A stretch of DNA of 64,000 nucleotides from Mycoplasmopsis columboralis (GCF_900660675.1 NZ_LR215039.1:496001-560000), one strand, 5' to 3'. Positions 42,433 through 54,297 are shown, counted from the first letter of the stretch. Translations and numbers: made by a program. The notes: generated by a model from the letters alone, not told the origin.

Positions 42433-44274
42433 TTATTGACTAGTCAAGTTATTTACTTTTGCAACTAATATAGTCCCCACTCCCTTTCCTGTAACTTTAT
42501 TATTCTCAGAAACTTGAGTGTTTTTTGAATATAAGACTTCAGTTATTTTATATCCATCTTTCAATCTAAAGCTTAAATCATTATTTCCTCAGTTAAATAA
42601 ATAAAGTAAAAATTCGCCTTTTTGATTAGTTCTAACAACAACATTCGAATCAACAATTACGCCCGAAATTGTATCTTTGTTAATTATTTGGTATGGATCT
42701 ACCACACTATTTGGTTGTTGAGAAACAACATATGGATAATCATTTCTAATTTTATTAAGCTTAGACACTAACGAATAAGTTGATTGAGAATCTTTTATGG
42801 CATCTTCAATTTTTTGTTCATTAACCGATAAATTTAAATAAACTCTTGAATATTCTTCTCCTGAACGTTTTTCATAAAAATCCACTACTTTACTTTGATC
42901 TTTTCAAGGAAAAGCTTCACGAATTAAACTATCACCTTTTCGTTGTGGCCCGCCATGCATGTTTAATTCAATTCCATCATATAAAATAGGACTGCCACCA
43001 CGTGATAATAAACTAGTAAGGCCATATTGAAGCATTGATTTTTCAGATTCGTTTAAGGGTTCATTGGTAAAGATGTTTTTACCAGTAAAATTAATTTTTG
43101 ATCTAACAGAATTAATTCATCTTTCAACGTCATGATTATCTAAAAACGGCATTCAACGAGAATTATTTTGCGACACTAATTCCAAAATAGCTTTTTCTTG
43201 ATTATAGTTTATTCCTACATCTAATGTGTGTTTTCAATGCACTCCATCAATTACACTATCTAAACCGCCATGAACTTTATTTGTATAAATAAGCGAATCT
43301 GAAGGACTTTGTCATCATTCACCAAACATAAATGGTGTTTGAGAAGATCTTTGATTCCCATCATTTAAAACATCTGCAGTTGTTTCTCTAAGTGAAGCAA
43401 AGATTGTGTTAGTTTTTTCAATACGATTAGTTTTATCCTTGTATGGGTTTTTACTATCAAAAAAGTGATAAAACGCATCATATCGGAATCCATCAACACC
43501 AATTTTGCTTCAATATCTTTGAATTGCTTTAAGTTCATTTATAACTTTAGGATTATTTAAATTTAAATCCGGCATTCCAGACCAAAATTCAGCAACATAT
43601 TTTTTATTAGTTGCCGGAATTGATTTATCAATATTTAAAAAAAGGTTTCTTACTCCTTGATTATCTTCACCAAGTCCATCAACATTAGAAATATTATCAT
43701 CTAAAAAATAATAATAATTTTGATATTCCTTATTCCCTTGTAAAGCGGCTTGAAACCAAGGATGTTCATAAGATGTATGGTTAAACACCATATCCAATAC
43801 AACTTTTATTCCGTTTTTATGTGCTTCTTTTAAAAAATCAATAAAAGCTTGTTCTCCTCCTAATTCAGGAGCCACTCCTAAATAATCAATCACGTCATAT
43901 CCATGATATGAGCTTGCTGGATGAATTGGAGATAAATATAATGTGTTAATTCCAAGATTTATAAAATAATCTAAATTATTTTTAAGTCCTATAAAATCAC
44001 CAATTCCATCTCCATTACCATCTGCAAAAGAATACACAGTTAACTGATATATAGTTTCAGAATTGTTTTTAGAACTATAAGGAGCAACAAATTGAGCATT
44101 TTGCGCATCTTCTAAATAACTTAAACGTCTAGTATTATTTTTAATTATTTCTTTCACAAACTTTTCATCTCCTCAATTTTGCTTGTTTTTCTTTACAATC
44201 GTTGTACATGAGCTACTTACAAGAGTAATAAACGGAGCTCCAATAAGCAGTCATTTAAGTTTTAAAAGTTTCAT
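42433..44274 (-). CDS. Surface alpha-amylase family lipoprotein (GH13)
   Basis: 613 residues with a signal peptide and lipobox (FITLVSSSC, Cys about residue 23). GH13 motifs: DMVFNH (region I), GFRYDA with nucleophile Asp near 266 (II), FGEWW with Glu near 319 (III) and FLDNHD (IV). QLTVYSFADGNGDGIGDF is typical of alpha-glucosidase/neopullulanase-type members. It would degrade host or dietary alpha-glucans at the cell surface for the adjacent importer. The last four codons plus stop (LTSQ) contain the operator palindrome that precedes the ABC operon. Its own promoter lies under the imperfect palindrome at 44310-44321. Confidence 0.92.
42436..42447. promoter_or_regulatory. Second copy of palindrome TTGACTAGTCAA
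   Basis: Identical to 2118-2129. It is embedded in the last codons of the amylase gene (encoding Leu-Thr-Ser-Gln) and lies upstream of the ABC operon promoter. Confidence 0.6.
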
Positions 44275-44309
44275 ATTTAAATTTTACTAAAAGCCCTTTT
44301 TAATTTACT

Positions 44310-44321
44310 TAGACTAGACAA
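44310..44321. promoter_or_regulatory. Imperfect third copy of the palindrome
   Basis: On the minus strand TTGTCTAGTCTA, 10 of 12 positions identical to TTGACTAGTCAA. It lies 36 bases before the amylase ATG, about 24 bases upstream of a TAAAAT -10-like box, and overlaps the stop codon of the upstream GNAT gene. Confidence 0.5.
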
Positions 44322-45072
44322 GTTTATTTTTAAAAATTGCAATTTCTCCCATTGTTTTAAATCCTAGTTTTGAATAAAAATTAATTAGTTTGGATGATGC
44401 AGAATCTACATATATTAGTGTTTTACGCTTGTTTTGTGTTTGTTTGTTCAAAAATAAAGACAACATTTGAGTTGCTCAGCCCTGGTTTTGAAACTCTTTT
44501 TTAGTATTGACTCCTCAAAGAACATCATAATTATTGATAGTATAAACAATTGAAGCTCCACATATTTTTTCTAAATTATTTTCTAGATAAAAGATGTCTT
44601 TTCTTTTTGAATTAATTTGCTTAATTCAAAGATCTTCAAAAAAGCCAAATTCTCCATTTAAAAATTTTTTATACTCACTTTTATTACTTGAATAAACTAG
44701 TTCACTATTTGTGGATTCTAATTTCGTTTTTTTATTATCATTTGTCATAATCTGATTAAATCACACAATTGATTCCAAAGAGTTCATTACTTTTTTAAAA
44801 TCCAAATAATTATTCTTGTCTACATAAATATAATTTGGATTAAGTTGAACAATTAGTCTCTGAATTTTTTGTAATGTTTGTTTTCTTAAAAGGTGTTTAT
44901 AAGTGATAAAATGCAAAAAAGAAACTTCTTGATTGTTTAATTCTTTCATTTCATAAATCGCACATATATTATCAATTCTAATTAATTTAGCTTGATTGTT
45001 TTTTAATAAAAAATAAACCCAATTATTCACTGGAAAATTGTTTAAAAGTAATTTTTCTATTTTCTTTTTCAT
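44314..45072 (-). CDS. GNAT-family N-acetyltransferase
   Basis: 252 residues. The C-terminal half has the acetyl-CoA-binding motif A (WGVNTKKEFQNQGWATQMLSLFL, the Q-x-x-G-x-A pattern) and a final strand-helix (LINFYSKLGFKTMGEIAIF). The N-terminal 110 residues are a separate helical domain as in two-domain GNATs. Its stop codon lies inside the third operator-like palindrome. A terminator-like hairpin separates it from trxB upstream, and it has no clear ribosome site. Substrate unknown. Confidence 0.78.
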
Positions 45073-45090
45073 AAAAATAATTATATAAAA

Positions 45091-45113
45091 AACAAAGGTT
45101 TATAACCCTTGTT
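45091..45113 (-). terminator. Terminator after trxB
   Basis: On the minus strand AACAAGGGTT-ATA-AACCTTTGTT (one G-T pair) followed by TTTT, just after the trxB stop at 45116. Confidence 0.75.
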
Positions 45114-45115
45114 TG

Positions 45116-46039
45116 TTATGCTCCGTTGATTAAATCAGAAATTTTCTTAGCTGCAATAGCTCCATCAGAAGCAGCGGTAACAATTTGGCGAATTTCTTTG
45201 GCACGGATGTCTCCAGCAGCAAAAATACCTTTAATTGATGTTTGCATATTTTCATCTGTAATGATGAATCCTCTATCATCAAAGATATCTAAATCTTTTG
45301 CAAAATCAGCCACTGGAATAAGACCTATGTAAGGGAAAAATGATCCAACTTCCAAAGTAACTTCTTCTCCGTTTTCTTTTTTAAGAACAGCTTTTTCTAA
45401 CTGATTTTCACCAATTAATTTTAAAATTTGTGATTTGTAGAATACTTGCACGTTTTCAAGTTTAAGTAATTCATCAACAAGTCTTTTTTCTGCATTAAAG
45501 AAATCATCTTTAACAACTAGATAAACCTGTGAAGCAATTTTAGATAAATAAGTTGCTTCTTCAACTGCTGAGTTCCCTCCTCCTAATACAAGTGAAGGCA
45601 ATCCTTTGTAAAGTGGACCATCGCAAATAGCGCAAAAACTCACTCCACGGTTAATTAAGTTTTCACAGTTTTCAATAAATGTTGGAATTCTATTTTTCAT
45701 TCCAGATGCTATTAAAACTGTTTTAGCACTATAAGAATCTCCTTGAACTGTTTTAACTTCTTTATTTAAATCACCGTGAGAAATAATTTCTGATACTTCT
45801 CCGTAAATATATTTGGCACCGTATTTTTGTGCATGTTCAAAAAATCCAGTCGCCAATTCTCATCCTTGAGTCATTTCAGTTCCAATTCAGTTTTCAATTT
45901 TGCTGGTAGCTGAAAGTTTTCCTCCAGGAGTTCCTTTTTCAATAAAAGCTACTTTTAAATTAGCTCTAGAAGCATAAAGAGCCGCATTAAGACCTGCAGG
46001 CCCACTTCCTATAATTATTAAATCGTATTGTGTATTCAT
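45116..46039 (-). CDS. trxB: Thioredoxin reductase
   Basis: 307 residues; reduces thioredoxin with NADPH and FAD. FAD-binding motif [18 protein letters not shown] at the N-terminus, redox-active site [10 protein letters not shown] (Cys-Ala-x-Cys form CAIC), NADPH-binding motif [17 protein letters not shown], and the C-terminal FAD motif [27 protein letters not shown]-type segment. The last gene of an hprK-lgt-trxB operon, an order common in mycoplasmas. It ends before a terminator. Confidence 0.95.
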
Positions 46040-46046
46040 TTTTTCC

Positions 46047-47018
46047 TTAAATTTTTGCTGGTTTAATTATATTTTTAACGTATCCAAAAACAGCTTTAGG
46101 CGAAGTTTTTGATACATAAAGTTGATATTTCAACTCATCTTTGTATTGATAAACATATCTATATTTTTGTTTTACAACCACATATTCCACTCTTGAAATG
46201 AATTGGAAATAAATAAATCATAATGTTCCCAAAATCACAAAAGCCAGCGAAACATTTGAATAAAGAGCAAACGAATCTTCACGAAGAGGTTCCATTGCAA
46301 ACCGTACTAAACCATATCAAATAAAGTACATTCCTGCGTGTGTTCCTGGTTTGAAAAGACCAAAGAAGTTAAATATTCATACAATTACTAAGTAAGCAAA
46401 TAAATTAGCAAGTCCTTCATATAAAAATAATGGGTAACGATACAATCCAGTTAAACCAAGAGAATCAGAATACGCATCAGAAATAAACATATTTTTAGCA
46501 ATAGTATCTCCAAGCGCTAAAACCGCAGATCCATCTCAATCAACCTTACCGTATAACTCATGGTTAGCAAAGTTTCCTCATCTACCAACAAATTGTCCAA
46601 TTAAAACACTTGGTATGATGATACTTAGAACTTTACGGTAGTCAATCACATCCCGCTTGAATCATCCATAAATCATACCAGCAACTCCACCGACAATAAC
46701 TCCCCCTTGAATTGACAATCCTCCATCTCAAGCGGCATATCAATGAGAGTTTTTAAATGGTTCAGGCTCATAAAGAAGAGCTTCCACAACATATCCTAAA
46801 CGAGATCCAAAAATTGATAAAGGCACAATGATGATAATAAAAGTAAGTAGAACTTCTATTTTGTATTTTTCGCGCATTCAGAAAAATACAATAGTCAAAA
46901 TTGAAGCGATAATTCCAAGCATAATCATTATTGAATATACCCTTACTTCAAAAGAACCGATTGCAAATAAATATCTTGCAGTTCCAGCACGAATTGGTTC
47001 TAATAATGCATTATTCAT
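46047..47018 (-). CDS. lgt: Prolipoprotein diacylglyceryl transferase
   Basis: 323 residues, polytopic membrane enzyme that adds diacylglycerol to the lipobox Cys of prolipoproteins, such as the many lipoproteins here. The Lgt signature [17 protein letters not shown] is present, and [15 protein letters not shown] matches the conserved H/Y-GG-type segment. Seven membrane helices are likely. Its ATG overlaps the hprK end by 8 bases (ATGAATAA), so they are co-translated. A 60-residue basic C-terminal tail extends beyond the core. Confidence 0.95.
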
Positions 47019-47937
47019 CTTCTAGTCTCCTTTTTTCAATTTTATCAATAACATTAAGGCCATCATGACGAGCTAAATATGCGTTTACTGCTGCTTCAAT
47101 TAATGAAGAAACAGATCCACCTTCTTTAGTTGGTACTTGAATCATTTTAATTGAACGACCCATGATTGGATATTTTAGAAAGTCAATACCTAAGCGATCT
47201 AATCGGTTTTGTTCTTCTTTTTTTACTAATTCCACCACTAAGTGAATTGGAGAAGAAGAAGCAACTGATCGAGCACCATAAGTATATTTAATGTCAATTG
47301 GACCAATTCCTCTCACTTCTAAAAAGTCTTGAGTAATTCGTGGTGAACTACCAATAAAACGGTTTCCTAAATCTTTAATTAGGACTGCATCATCAGAAAT
47401 GAAAATATGTCCTTTTTGAATTAGATCTAAGGCAGCTTCACTTTTTCCTGATCCACTAGGTCCTACAATTAAAACTCCAATTCCACCAATCATCATTAAA
47501 CATCCATGTACTTGAACCACTTGGGCAAAATGGTTGTTTAAATATGTACCAATACTGGTAGTTAAATATGAACTTGATAAAAATTTGTCATGAACTACAG
47601 GCACTTTGTATTTGCTGGCAACTTCTTTAATTAATTGAATATTTGAGTCTGACATTCCTTTAGAAAGCATTACAAGTGGCGGTTGAAATGAAAAAACATG
47701 TTCAAGTGATTTGCGTGTTCTTTTATCTCCAACTAAGTCAAATCACTTACTTTCACTTGTTCCTCAAGCTATCACATTAAATTTTAATCTCTCTGTTCCG
47801 GTGTTTTCAGCTAATTCTAACCCAACTCTTTTGATTGCTGGAGAAAGAATTTCTCTGTTATTTAGAGGAACATTTGAATTAATGACATTAAGATCAAAAA
47901 AACCTATAATGTCGTTTGCATACATTTTTTTTGACAT
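47011..47937 (-). CDS. hprK: HPr kinase/phosphorylase
   Basis: 308 residues. Phosphorylates and dephosphorylates Ser46 of HPr in the sugar PTS. The P-loop GPSGSGKSE lies near residue 155, preceded by VHGCLMMIGGIGVLIV, and the HprK signature EVRGIGPIDIKYTYG near residue 205. The N-terminal domain is as usual. A TATAAT (47967-47962) and AAGGAT precede the ATG, so the hprK-lgt-trxB operon has its own promoter after uvrA. Confidence 0.95.
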
Positions 47938-47972
47938 ATTATCCTTATTTATAATTTTAAAATTATACCGTT

Positions 47973-50825
47973 TTAGGTTTTTAATTTCAAAATTTTACGC
48001 AAGAACTCGGCTGTGTATGAAATTTCAGAAGCACTAACTTGCTCAGGTGTTCCTGAAGCAATCACCCGTCCACCTTTAATTCCTCCATCAGGTCCTAAAT
48101 CAATGATATGATCTGCACACTTGATAACATCTAAGTTGTGTTCAATAACAAGCACTGAATCTCCATTATCAACAATTCGATTTAAGATATGAATTAATTT
48201 TTTTACATCATGAGTGTGCAATCCCGTTGTGGGTTCATCAAGAACGTACAAAGTTTTTCCGGTAGGTTTTTTTTGTAAATAAGTGGCTAGTTTAACTCTT
48301 TGGGCTTCTCCTCCAGATAAGGTAGTTGACATTTGTCCTAGTTTAATATAACCTAAACCAACATCTTGGAGAATTTGTAATTTTTCGACAATTTTAGTTT
48401 TAGCTTCAAAAAATTCCAATGCTGTATCTACAGACATATCTAGAACATCAGCGATTGTTTTGTTGCGGTATTTAATTTCAAGAGTTTCACGATTGTATCT
48501 TTTTCCATCACAATCATCACAAGCAACATAAACATCAGGTAAAAAGTGCATTTCGATTTTAATAAAACCATCTCCAGAGCAACGATCACATCTACCTCCA
48601 GCGACATTAAAACTAAAACGACCTTTTGAATATCCTCTTATTCTTGATTCTTCTACATTGGCGTAAATATCTCTAATGTCATCAAAAACTCCGGTGTATG
48701 TCGAAGGGTTTGAACGTGGAGTTCTACCGATAGGACTTTGTGAAACTGGAACAATTTTATCCACATTTTCTAGTCCTTTAATTGAATCAAACAAAGCTTT
48801 TTTATGTGCATTACCTTCTGCAAGACCTAAAGAATATTGAATTCCATGAACTAAAATCTCATTAACTAAAGTACTTTTTCCAGAACCACTAACACCAGTA
48901 ACAGCAACTAGTTTTCCAAGTGGTATTGTCACTGAAATATTTTGTAAGTTATTTTGTTTTGCTCCATTAATTGTTATGGTTTTTCCATTACCACTTCTTC
49001 TGTTTTTAGGAATTTCTATTTTTCACTCTCCAGAAAGATATTTTCCGGTAATTGATTTTTTATTTTCAACTATTTTTTCCAACTCACCAGCAGCAACAAT
49101 TTCTCCACCTTTATGACCAGCTTCAGGACCAATATCAACGATGTAATCTGAAGCAAGCATAGTGTCTTCATCATGTTCCACAACAATTAGCGTATTTCCT
49201 AAATCGACCATTTTACGTAGGGTTTCGATTAATTTCATATTATCTTTTTGATGTAGTCCAATTGAAGGTTCATCTAAAACATATAAAACTCCAGTTAAAT
49301 TAGAACCAATTTGAGTAGCAAGTCGGATTCTTTGGGATTCTCCTCCAGAAAGGGTTTCTGCATTTCGATTTAAAGTTAAATATTCTAATCCAACATTTTT
49401 TAGGAATGTAAGTCTATCAGTTATTTCTTTAAGAATAATTTTTGATATCTGAATTTCACTCTCACTAAAAGTTTTTGTAAGTGTTTCAATAAAATCTAAA
49501 GACTCCTCAATTGACATTTGAGTAAACTGATAAATATTCTTTTGGCCTAATTTAATAGCTAATGCATTTGAATTTAATCTTGCTCCCTTACATACATGGC
49601 ATTGAAATGAACCCATGTATTTTTTAAGTCAATCTCGGATCGCGTCACTTGTAGTGTTGTAGTACAAACGTTCAACTTTGTCTAAAATTCCTTCAATTTC
49701 TCGTTTATATCTTCGGTGTGTTCCACCACTAGAAGTTAAATCAAACTCAATAATTTCATCTGAACCGTGTTTTAAATATTTTAGTAAATGTTCTGGTATT
49801 TCATCAATTGGTTGATCCTTGTCAATCCCATAATGATTTAAAAGAACTTCAAATTCTTGTCATTCTAAATTTTGGGTGTTTACAGTGTTTTCAAAGTACT
49901 TAATTCCACCTAAAGAAATACTTCTTCAAGGTTCTGGAACCAATGAGTTTCAATCTGCTTTAAATTCAACACCAATCCCCTTGCAATTTTGGCACATTCC
50001 ATAAGGAGAATTAAAAGAAAAAAGTTTGGTTTCGATTTTTGAAATACTGAAATCTTTGTAAATACATGCATGATTTTTTGAAAAAGTTAAAATCTCATTT
50101 GAATCAGCGTTCTCAACTTTAACAATTCCTCCAGAACGATCACAAGCAATGTCTACTGCTTCAGCAATTCTATTTTGATTTTCTTCAGTTAAAGCAACTC
50201 TGTCAATTACTAAATCTATAACATGGCGAACATTTTTGTCTAAAACAATTTTGTCTTCAAGCATAAATAATTGACCATCTACTTTAACTCTTAAAAATCC
50301 TTCTTTTTTTAACTTTTCTAAAAGATTTTGGTGAGTTCCTTTTTCTCCATCGACAAGTGGAGAATAGATAATAAGTCTTGAATTTTGTGGTTGTTTGTAA
50401 ATTGAAGTGATAATATCTTTGGAACTTTGAGAAGTAATTTCAATATTATGATTAGGACAATAAGCTTTACCAATTCTGGCAAAAAGCAATCTAAAATAAT
50501 CATAAATTTCTGTAACTGTCCCAACGGTTGAACGTGGATTATTGACAGTCGTTTTTTGTTCAATAGAAATAGAAGGACTTAGTCCTTCAATAGATTCTAC
50601 ATCTGGTTTTTTAGTACCGCCTAAAAACATTCTGGCATAACTACTCAAACTGTCTACATATCTACGACGTCCTTCTTCGTAGATAGTATTAAAAGCAAGT
50701 GAACTTTTTCCTGATCCACTTAAACCAGTAAAAATAATTAATTTGTTTTTAGGTAAAGTTAATGAAACATTTTTTAAATTGTTTTCTCTGGCACCTTTGA
50801 TGACAATCTGATCTTTTTTTGACAT
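47973..50825 (-). CDS. uvrA: Excinuclease ABC subunit A
   Basis: 950 residues; the damage-sensing ATPase of nucleotide excision repair. Two ABC modules: Walker [10 protein letters not shown] near residue 35 and GVSGSGKST near 645; signatures [16 protein letters not shown] and [15 protein letters not shown]; Walker [15 protein letters not shown] and [14 protein letters not shown]. Zinc-binding CHVCKGARL and [14 protein letters not shown] motifs are present. The ATG starts 9 bases after the stop of the small upstream gene. Complete, with normal length. Confidence 0.97.
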
Positions 50826-50833
50826 TTTTCCGC

Positions 50834-51337
50834 CTAACTTGGTAAGTCACATCCATTAACTGGATGCAAAAATAGTGTTGTTTTTTCAACTTCTGTGATT
50901 TCTTGTGGAGTAAAAATATTTAATTCCTCAACTAAAGTTATTAAATTTTTTGCACTACCGTCTAATCTTAGAAATGAAAAAAGGTCTTGAGCCAATAAAT
51001 ATAATTGATCTTGAAGATCTTTACTTGGTAAAACATCTTCAAATTTGTTGATATTATTAGCTTTTAAAATCTCTTTTATTTTAGCAAATTTATCATTATT
51101 TGCTTGAGCTTTAATCGCACTTAAATATCCTAAAGCTACAGCAAATATTTTAGTATCTTTAACAAATGAATCATTTCTTTGAAATGTTGAAAAAGTTAAT
51201 GCATGTCTTAGTTGATCGTCACTTAAGTTTGCTTTAAGTAAAATTTTTCTAAAAGCATTATATAGTGAAACAACGTCAACGGTTTGAATCAAAATAAAAT
51301 CAGTATTGTTTTTAATTTCTTTATATGTATATGTCAT
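50834..51337 (-). CDS. Conserved-looking hypothetical protein between uvrA and uvrB
   Basis: A 167-residue soluble helical protein. AGGTGATA precedes the ATG and a TATACAAT box lies just upstream. I recognise no domain; segments such as VSLYNAFRKILLKANLSDDQLRHALTF suggest a helical bundle. It is 9 bases upstream of uvrA on the same strand, so the two are co-transcribed. A link to repair would be guilt by association only. Confidence 0.75.
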   Translation of the reverse strand: MTYTYKEIKNNTDFILIQTVDVVSLYNAFRKILLKANLSDDQLRHALTFSTFQRNDSFVKDTKIFAVALGYLSAIKAQANNDKFAKIKEILKANNINKFEDVLPSKDLQDQLYLLAQDLFSFLRLDGSAKNLITLVEELNIFTPQEITEVEKTTLFLHPVNGCDLPS

Positions 51338-51372
51338 ATTATCACCTCACTCAAATTGTATACTAAAAAATG

Positions 51373-51418
51373 AAAAAGTTAAAAAAACGCTAAAAAATTA
51401 GCATTTTTTTAACTTTTT
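51373..51418 (-). terminator. Terminator overlapping the uvrB stop codon
   Basis: A long stem: GCTAA/TTAGC closed by 15 more mostly A-T pairs with one mismatch, followed on the minus strand by A/T-rich sequence. The right arm includes the uvrB stop (51411-51409). Confidence 0.65.
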
Positions 51419-53406
51419 GCATTTTGGAGCTCTAAAAGTATGTCTCTAAGTTCAATTGCTCTTTCATAATCAAGCATTTTGGCCGCTTCATCCATTTGAC
51501 GCTTTACTTCTTTAATTACTTCTTCTCTTTCTTTAGGTGAGACCTTCTCTTTTTTGGCTTTCTTTTGACTTTGATCTAAAAGAAGTTGCACAGCATTCAT
51601 AACACCGTGACCATGAATTGGTTCACTAAGAGGCTTAATAATTGTTTTAGGTACAATATTGTGTTTTTGATTATACGCAATTTGTAAAGCTCTTTTTTCT
51701 TTGTTATCATCAATGCACTCTTGCATACTTTTTGAAATCTTGTCTGCGTAAAAAATAGCTTGTCCTTTGTGGTTTCTTGCTGCTCTACCTGTAATTTGAA
51801 TAAGAGAACGAGTATTACGCATAAAACTTTCTTTATCAGCATCTAGAACAATCACTTTAGAAACTTCAGGTAAATCAATACCTTCACGTAAAAGATTAAT
51901 TCCAATGAGCACTTCGTAAATACCTGCCCGGAGCTTTCTTAATATTTCATTTCGAACAAAAGTATTATGTTCAGAATGAATGTAAGCTGCTTTCACATTA
52001 CGTTCAAGTAAATATGCCGATAATTCTTCAGACATTCTTTTGGTAGTAGTTAAAATAATTGTTTTGTCTCCGCTTTCTCTTTGTTGGATAATAGTATTGT
52101 AGATATCCTCGATTTGATTTTCTGTTGGTTTAATAATAATTTCTGGGTCAAGTAATCCTGTAGGTCTTACATATAAACGAGTAACAACTCCTTGTGTTTT
52201 ATCAAGTTCATAATCACCAGGAGTAGCTGAAATGTAAATTTTATTAAAATCAAAAGCACTTTCTCATTCTTCAAATCTTAGTGGTCTATTTTCCAATGCG
52301 CTTGGTAATCTAAAACCATAATTAACAAGAGATTCTTTTCGTGAACGATCACCTTTATACATCCCATTTAGCTGTGGGACAAACATGTGAGACTCATCAA
52401 TAAACATTAAAGAATCTTTAGGAAAGTAATCTAAAATTGTATACGGTCTTTCTCCGAAAGTTCGACGATCCAAATACATTGAGTAATTCTCAATCCCTTT
52501 ACACATCCCAAATTCTTTCATATCATCAATATCATTTTTGACTCTTTGATTAATTCGAGTGGCTTCAAGTATTTTTCCTTCATTGGAAAAATACTTGATT
52601 TGACTTTGCAATTCTTTCTCAATAAGAGGAATAATGTCATTATATACTGAATTTTCAGTTGCATATGCATTACCTGGAGAAAGAGTATAAATAGAAACTT
52701 TTTTAAGAACATCTTTAGTTAAAGGATCAACTAAAGCAATTTCTTCTATTTCATCCCCAAAAAAAGAAATTCTCACACAAGATTCTTCAGAGTCTGCAGG
52801 TCTAACAAAAACTACATCACCTTTTAAAGTGAACATCCCTGGTGCTTGATCAATATCATTACGATCATATTTAATTTGAACCAGTTGAGAGATAAAATCT
52901 TTTACCGAAATGGTTTGACCAATATAAAAACGATAAAAAGAATCTTTGTATACTTCAGGATTTAAAGCACCATAAATAGCACTAACAGAAGCTATTACAA
53001 TTACATCTTTGCGAGTCAATAGAGAATTAACGGCGCTTAAACGTAAAATTTCGATTTGTTCGTTGGTTTGTGAATCCTTTTCAATATATGTATCAGTTGT
53101 AGGCAAGTATGCTTCAGGTCGATAGTAATCAAAATAAGAAATAAAATATTCAACGGCATTTTCAGGAAAAAAAGTTTTTAATTCACTATATAGTTGTGAG
53201 GCTAAAGTTTTGGTATGGGTTAAAACAATGACAGGACGATCAAATTCTTTAATAACATTTGCAATTGTAAAAGTTTTTCCGCTTCCTGTTACCCCAAGTA
53301 AAACTTGTTCTTTAGTTCCTTCTTGAATTCCTTCGACAATTTCTTTAATTGCTTTAGGCTGGTCACCGCTTGGTTTGTAATTTGAATGTAATTTAAAAAG
53401 ACTCAT
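51409..53406 (-). CDS. uvrB: Excinuclease ABC subunit B
   Basis: 665 residues; the helicase-like partner of UvrA that loads at damage. Walker A GVTGSGKTFT (about residue 38), the beta-hairpin FISYFDYYRPEAYLP, LMFIDESHM as Walker B, YISATPGDYE as motif III, QITGRAARN as motif VI, and a C-terminal UVR domain (MDEAAKMLDYERAIELRDILLE). A TATAAT ends 6 bases before the ATG (53418-53413), so the mRNA is probably leaderless. Confidence 0.97.
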
Positions 53407-53443
53407 GTTTTTATTATATATTTATTGGCTTAATTTATAATAA

Positions 53444-54131
53444 ATGCAAATGAATTTACTTTGAGATAAAAATAACAATATAACAATTAAATCACAAATT
53501 GAGAAATCACTTTTTTAAAGAAAAACCACAACGATTGTAATTTACTTTTAAAAAAGAATGTTTTTGGAGTTGTGTCAGACACTTTAGAACAGGGATCTTA
53601 TTATTTTTCTATTAAAATCAAAAATCACTCTCTAAGTACTATAAAAGATCAAATAAGACTCTTTTTAGAAAGTCAGTATAAAGATAAAGAAATAAAAGAG
53701 TGTCTTCAAGAGATTTTTAATATTTTAAATTCCTTATATATTCTCGATCATAAGACACTGGAAAACAAAAAACCTTCTTATGTTTGAAATAAATCACTTA
53801 TTGATCAAATCTTACTAGTTTCTTATAAAGGAGCAAAAGCTCAATTAACTTAGAATGAACGTAATGAATTAATTATTTTAAAAGGAGCAGTCTTATCAGA
53901 TCAAATTCCTTATAATAAGGATATTCTTTATCAATAGCAGCTATATTTACTAAAGCATCAAGAGATCAACACCAAGATAAGATTTCAAATTTTACAACTA
54001 CTTCTAATGTAATATTAAAATCTCCTAACGAAGTTGGATATTTTCTATATTATGCTGGTTCTAATAGTTGAGAAATAACTCATACAAAAAACAACCAAAC
54101 ATTAGCAGAAATTTGTTTGGTAAAAAAATAA
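53444..54131 (+). pseudogene. Decayed gene remnant of unknown origin
   Basis: Coding-like sequence broken into at least three frames: MQMNLLWDKNNNITIKS to a TAA near 53519; KKNVFGVVSDTLEQGSYYFS through SYKGAKAQLT to TAG near 53851; then after a further shift IAAIFTKASRDQHQDKISN to ICLVKK ending at 54131. Trp-coding TGA is used in the pieces, so it was a mycoplasma gene. Phe- and Ser-rich segments such as GYFLYYAGSNSWEIT suggest a surface protein, but I recognise no family. No intact gene is present here. Confidence 0.55.
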
Positions 54132-54162
54132 AAAAAATTTTTGTTGTTTTAATTTTTTGTAT

Positions 54163-54168
54163 TATAAT
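54163..54168 (+). promoter_or_regulatory. -10 box of tRNA-Gly
   Basis: TATAAT lies 20 bases upstream of the tRNA 5' end. Confidence 0.6.
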
Positions 54169-54187
54169 AATTAAGCAACAAACGCAT

Positions 54188-54261
54188 GCGAGTGTAGTTT
54201 AATGGTAGAACTTCAGCCTTCCAAGCTGACTGTGAGGGTTCGATTCCCTTCACTCGCTCCA
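54188..54261 (+). tRNA. tRNA-Gly (anticodon TCC)
   Basis: A complete cloverleaf: acceptor stem GCGAGTG / CACTCGC, D-loop AGTTTAATGGTAGAACT, anticodon stem TCAGC / GCTGA with loop CTTCCAA (anticodon TCC at 54220-54222), T-arm GAGGGTTCGATTCCCTT, and an encoded 3' CCA after discriminator T. It reads glycine codons GGA/GGG and by wobble others. It has its own promoter and terminator. Confidence 0.97.
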
Positions 54262-54276
54262 TATCACTATTGACCG

Positions 54277-54297
54277 AGTACCTTTAAGGTACTTTTT
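54277..54297 (+). terminator. Terminator of tRNA-Gly
   Basis: The palindromic AGTACCTTTAAGGTACT is followed by TTTT, 16 bases after the tRNA. Confidence 0.8.
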
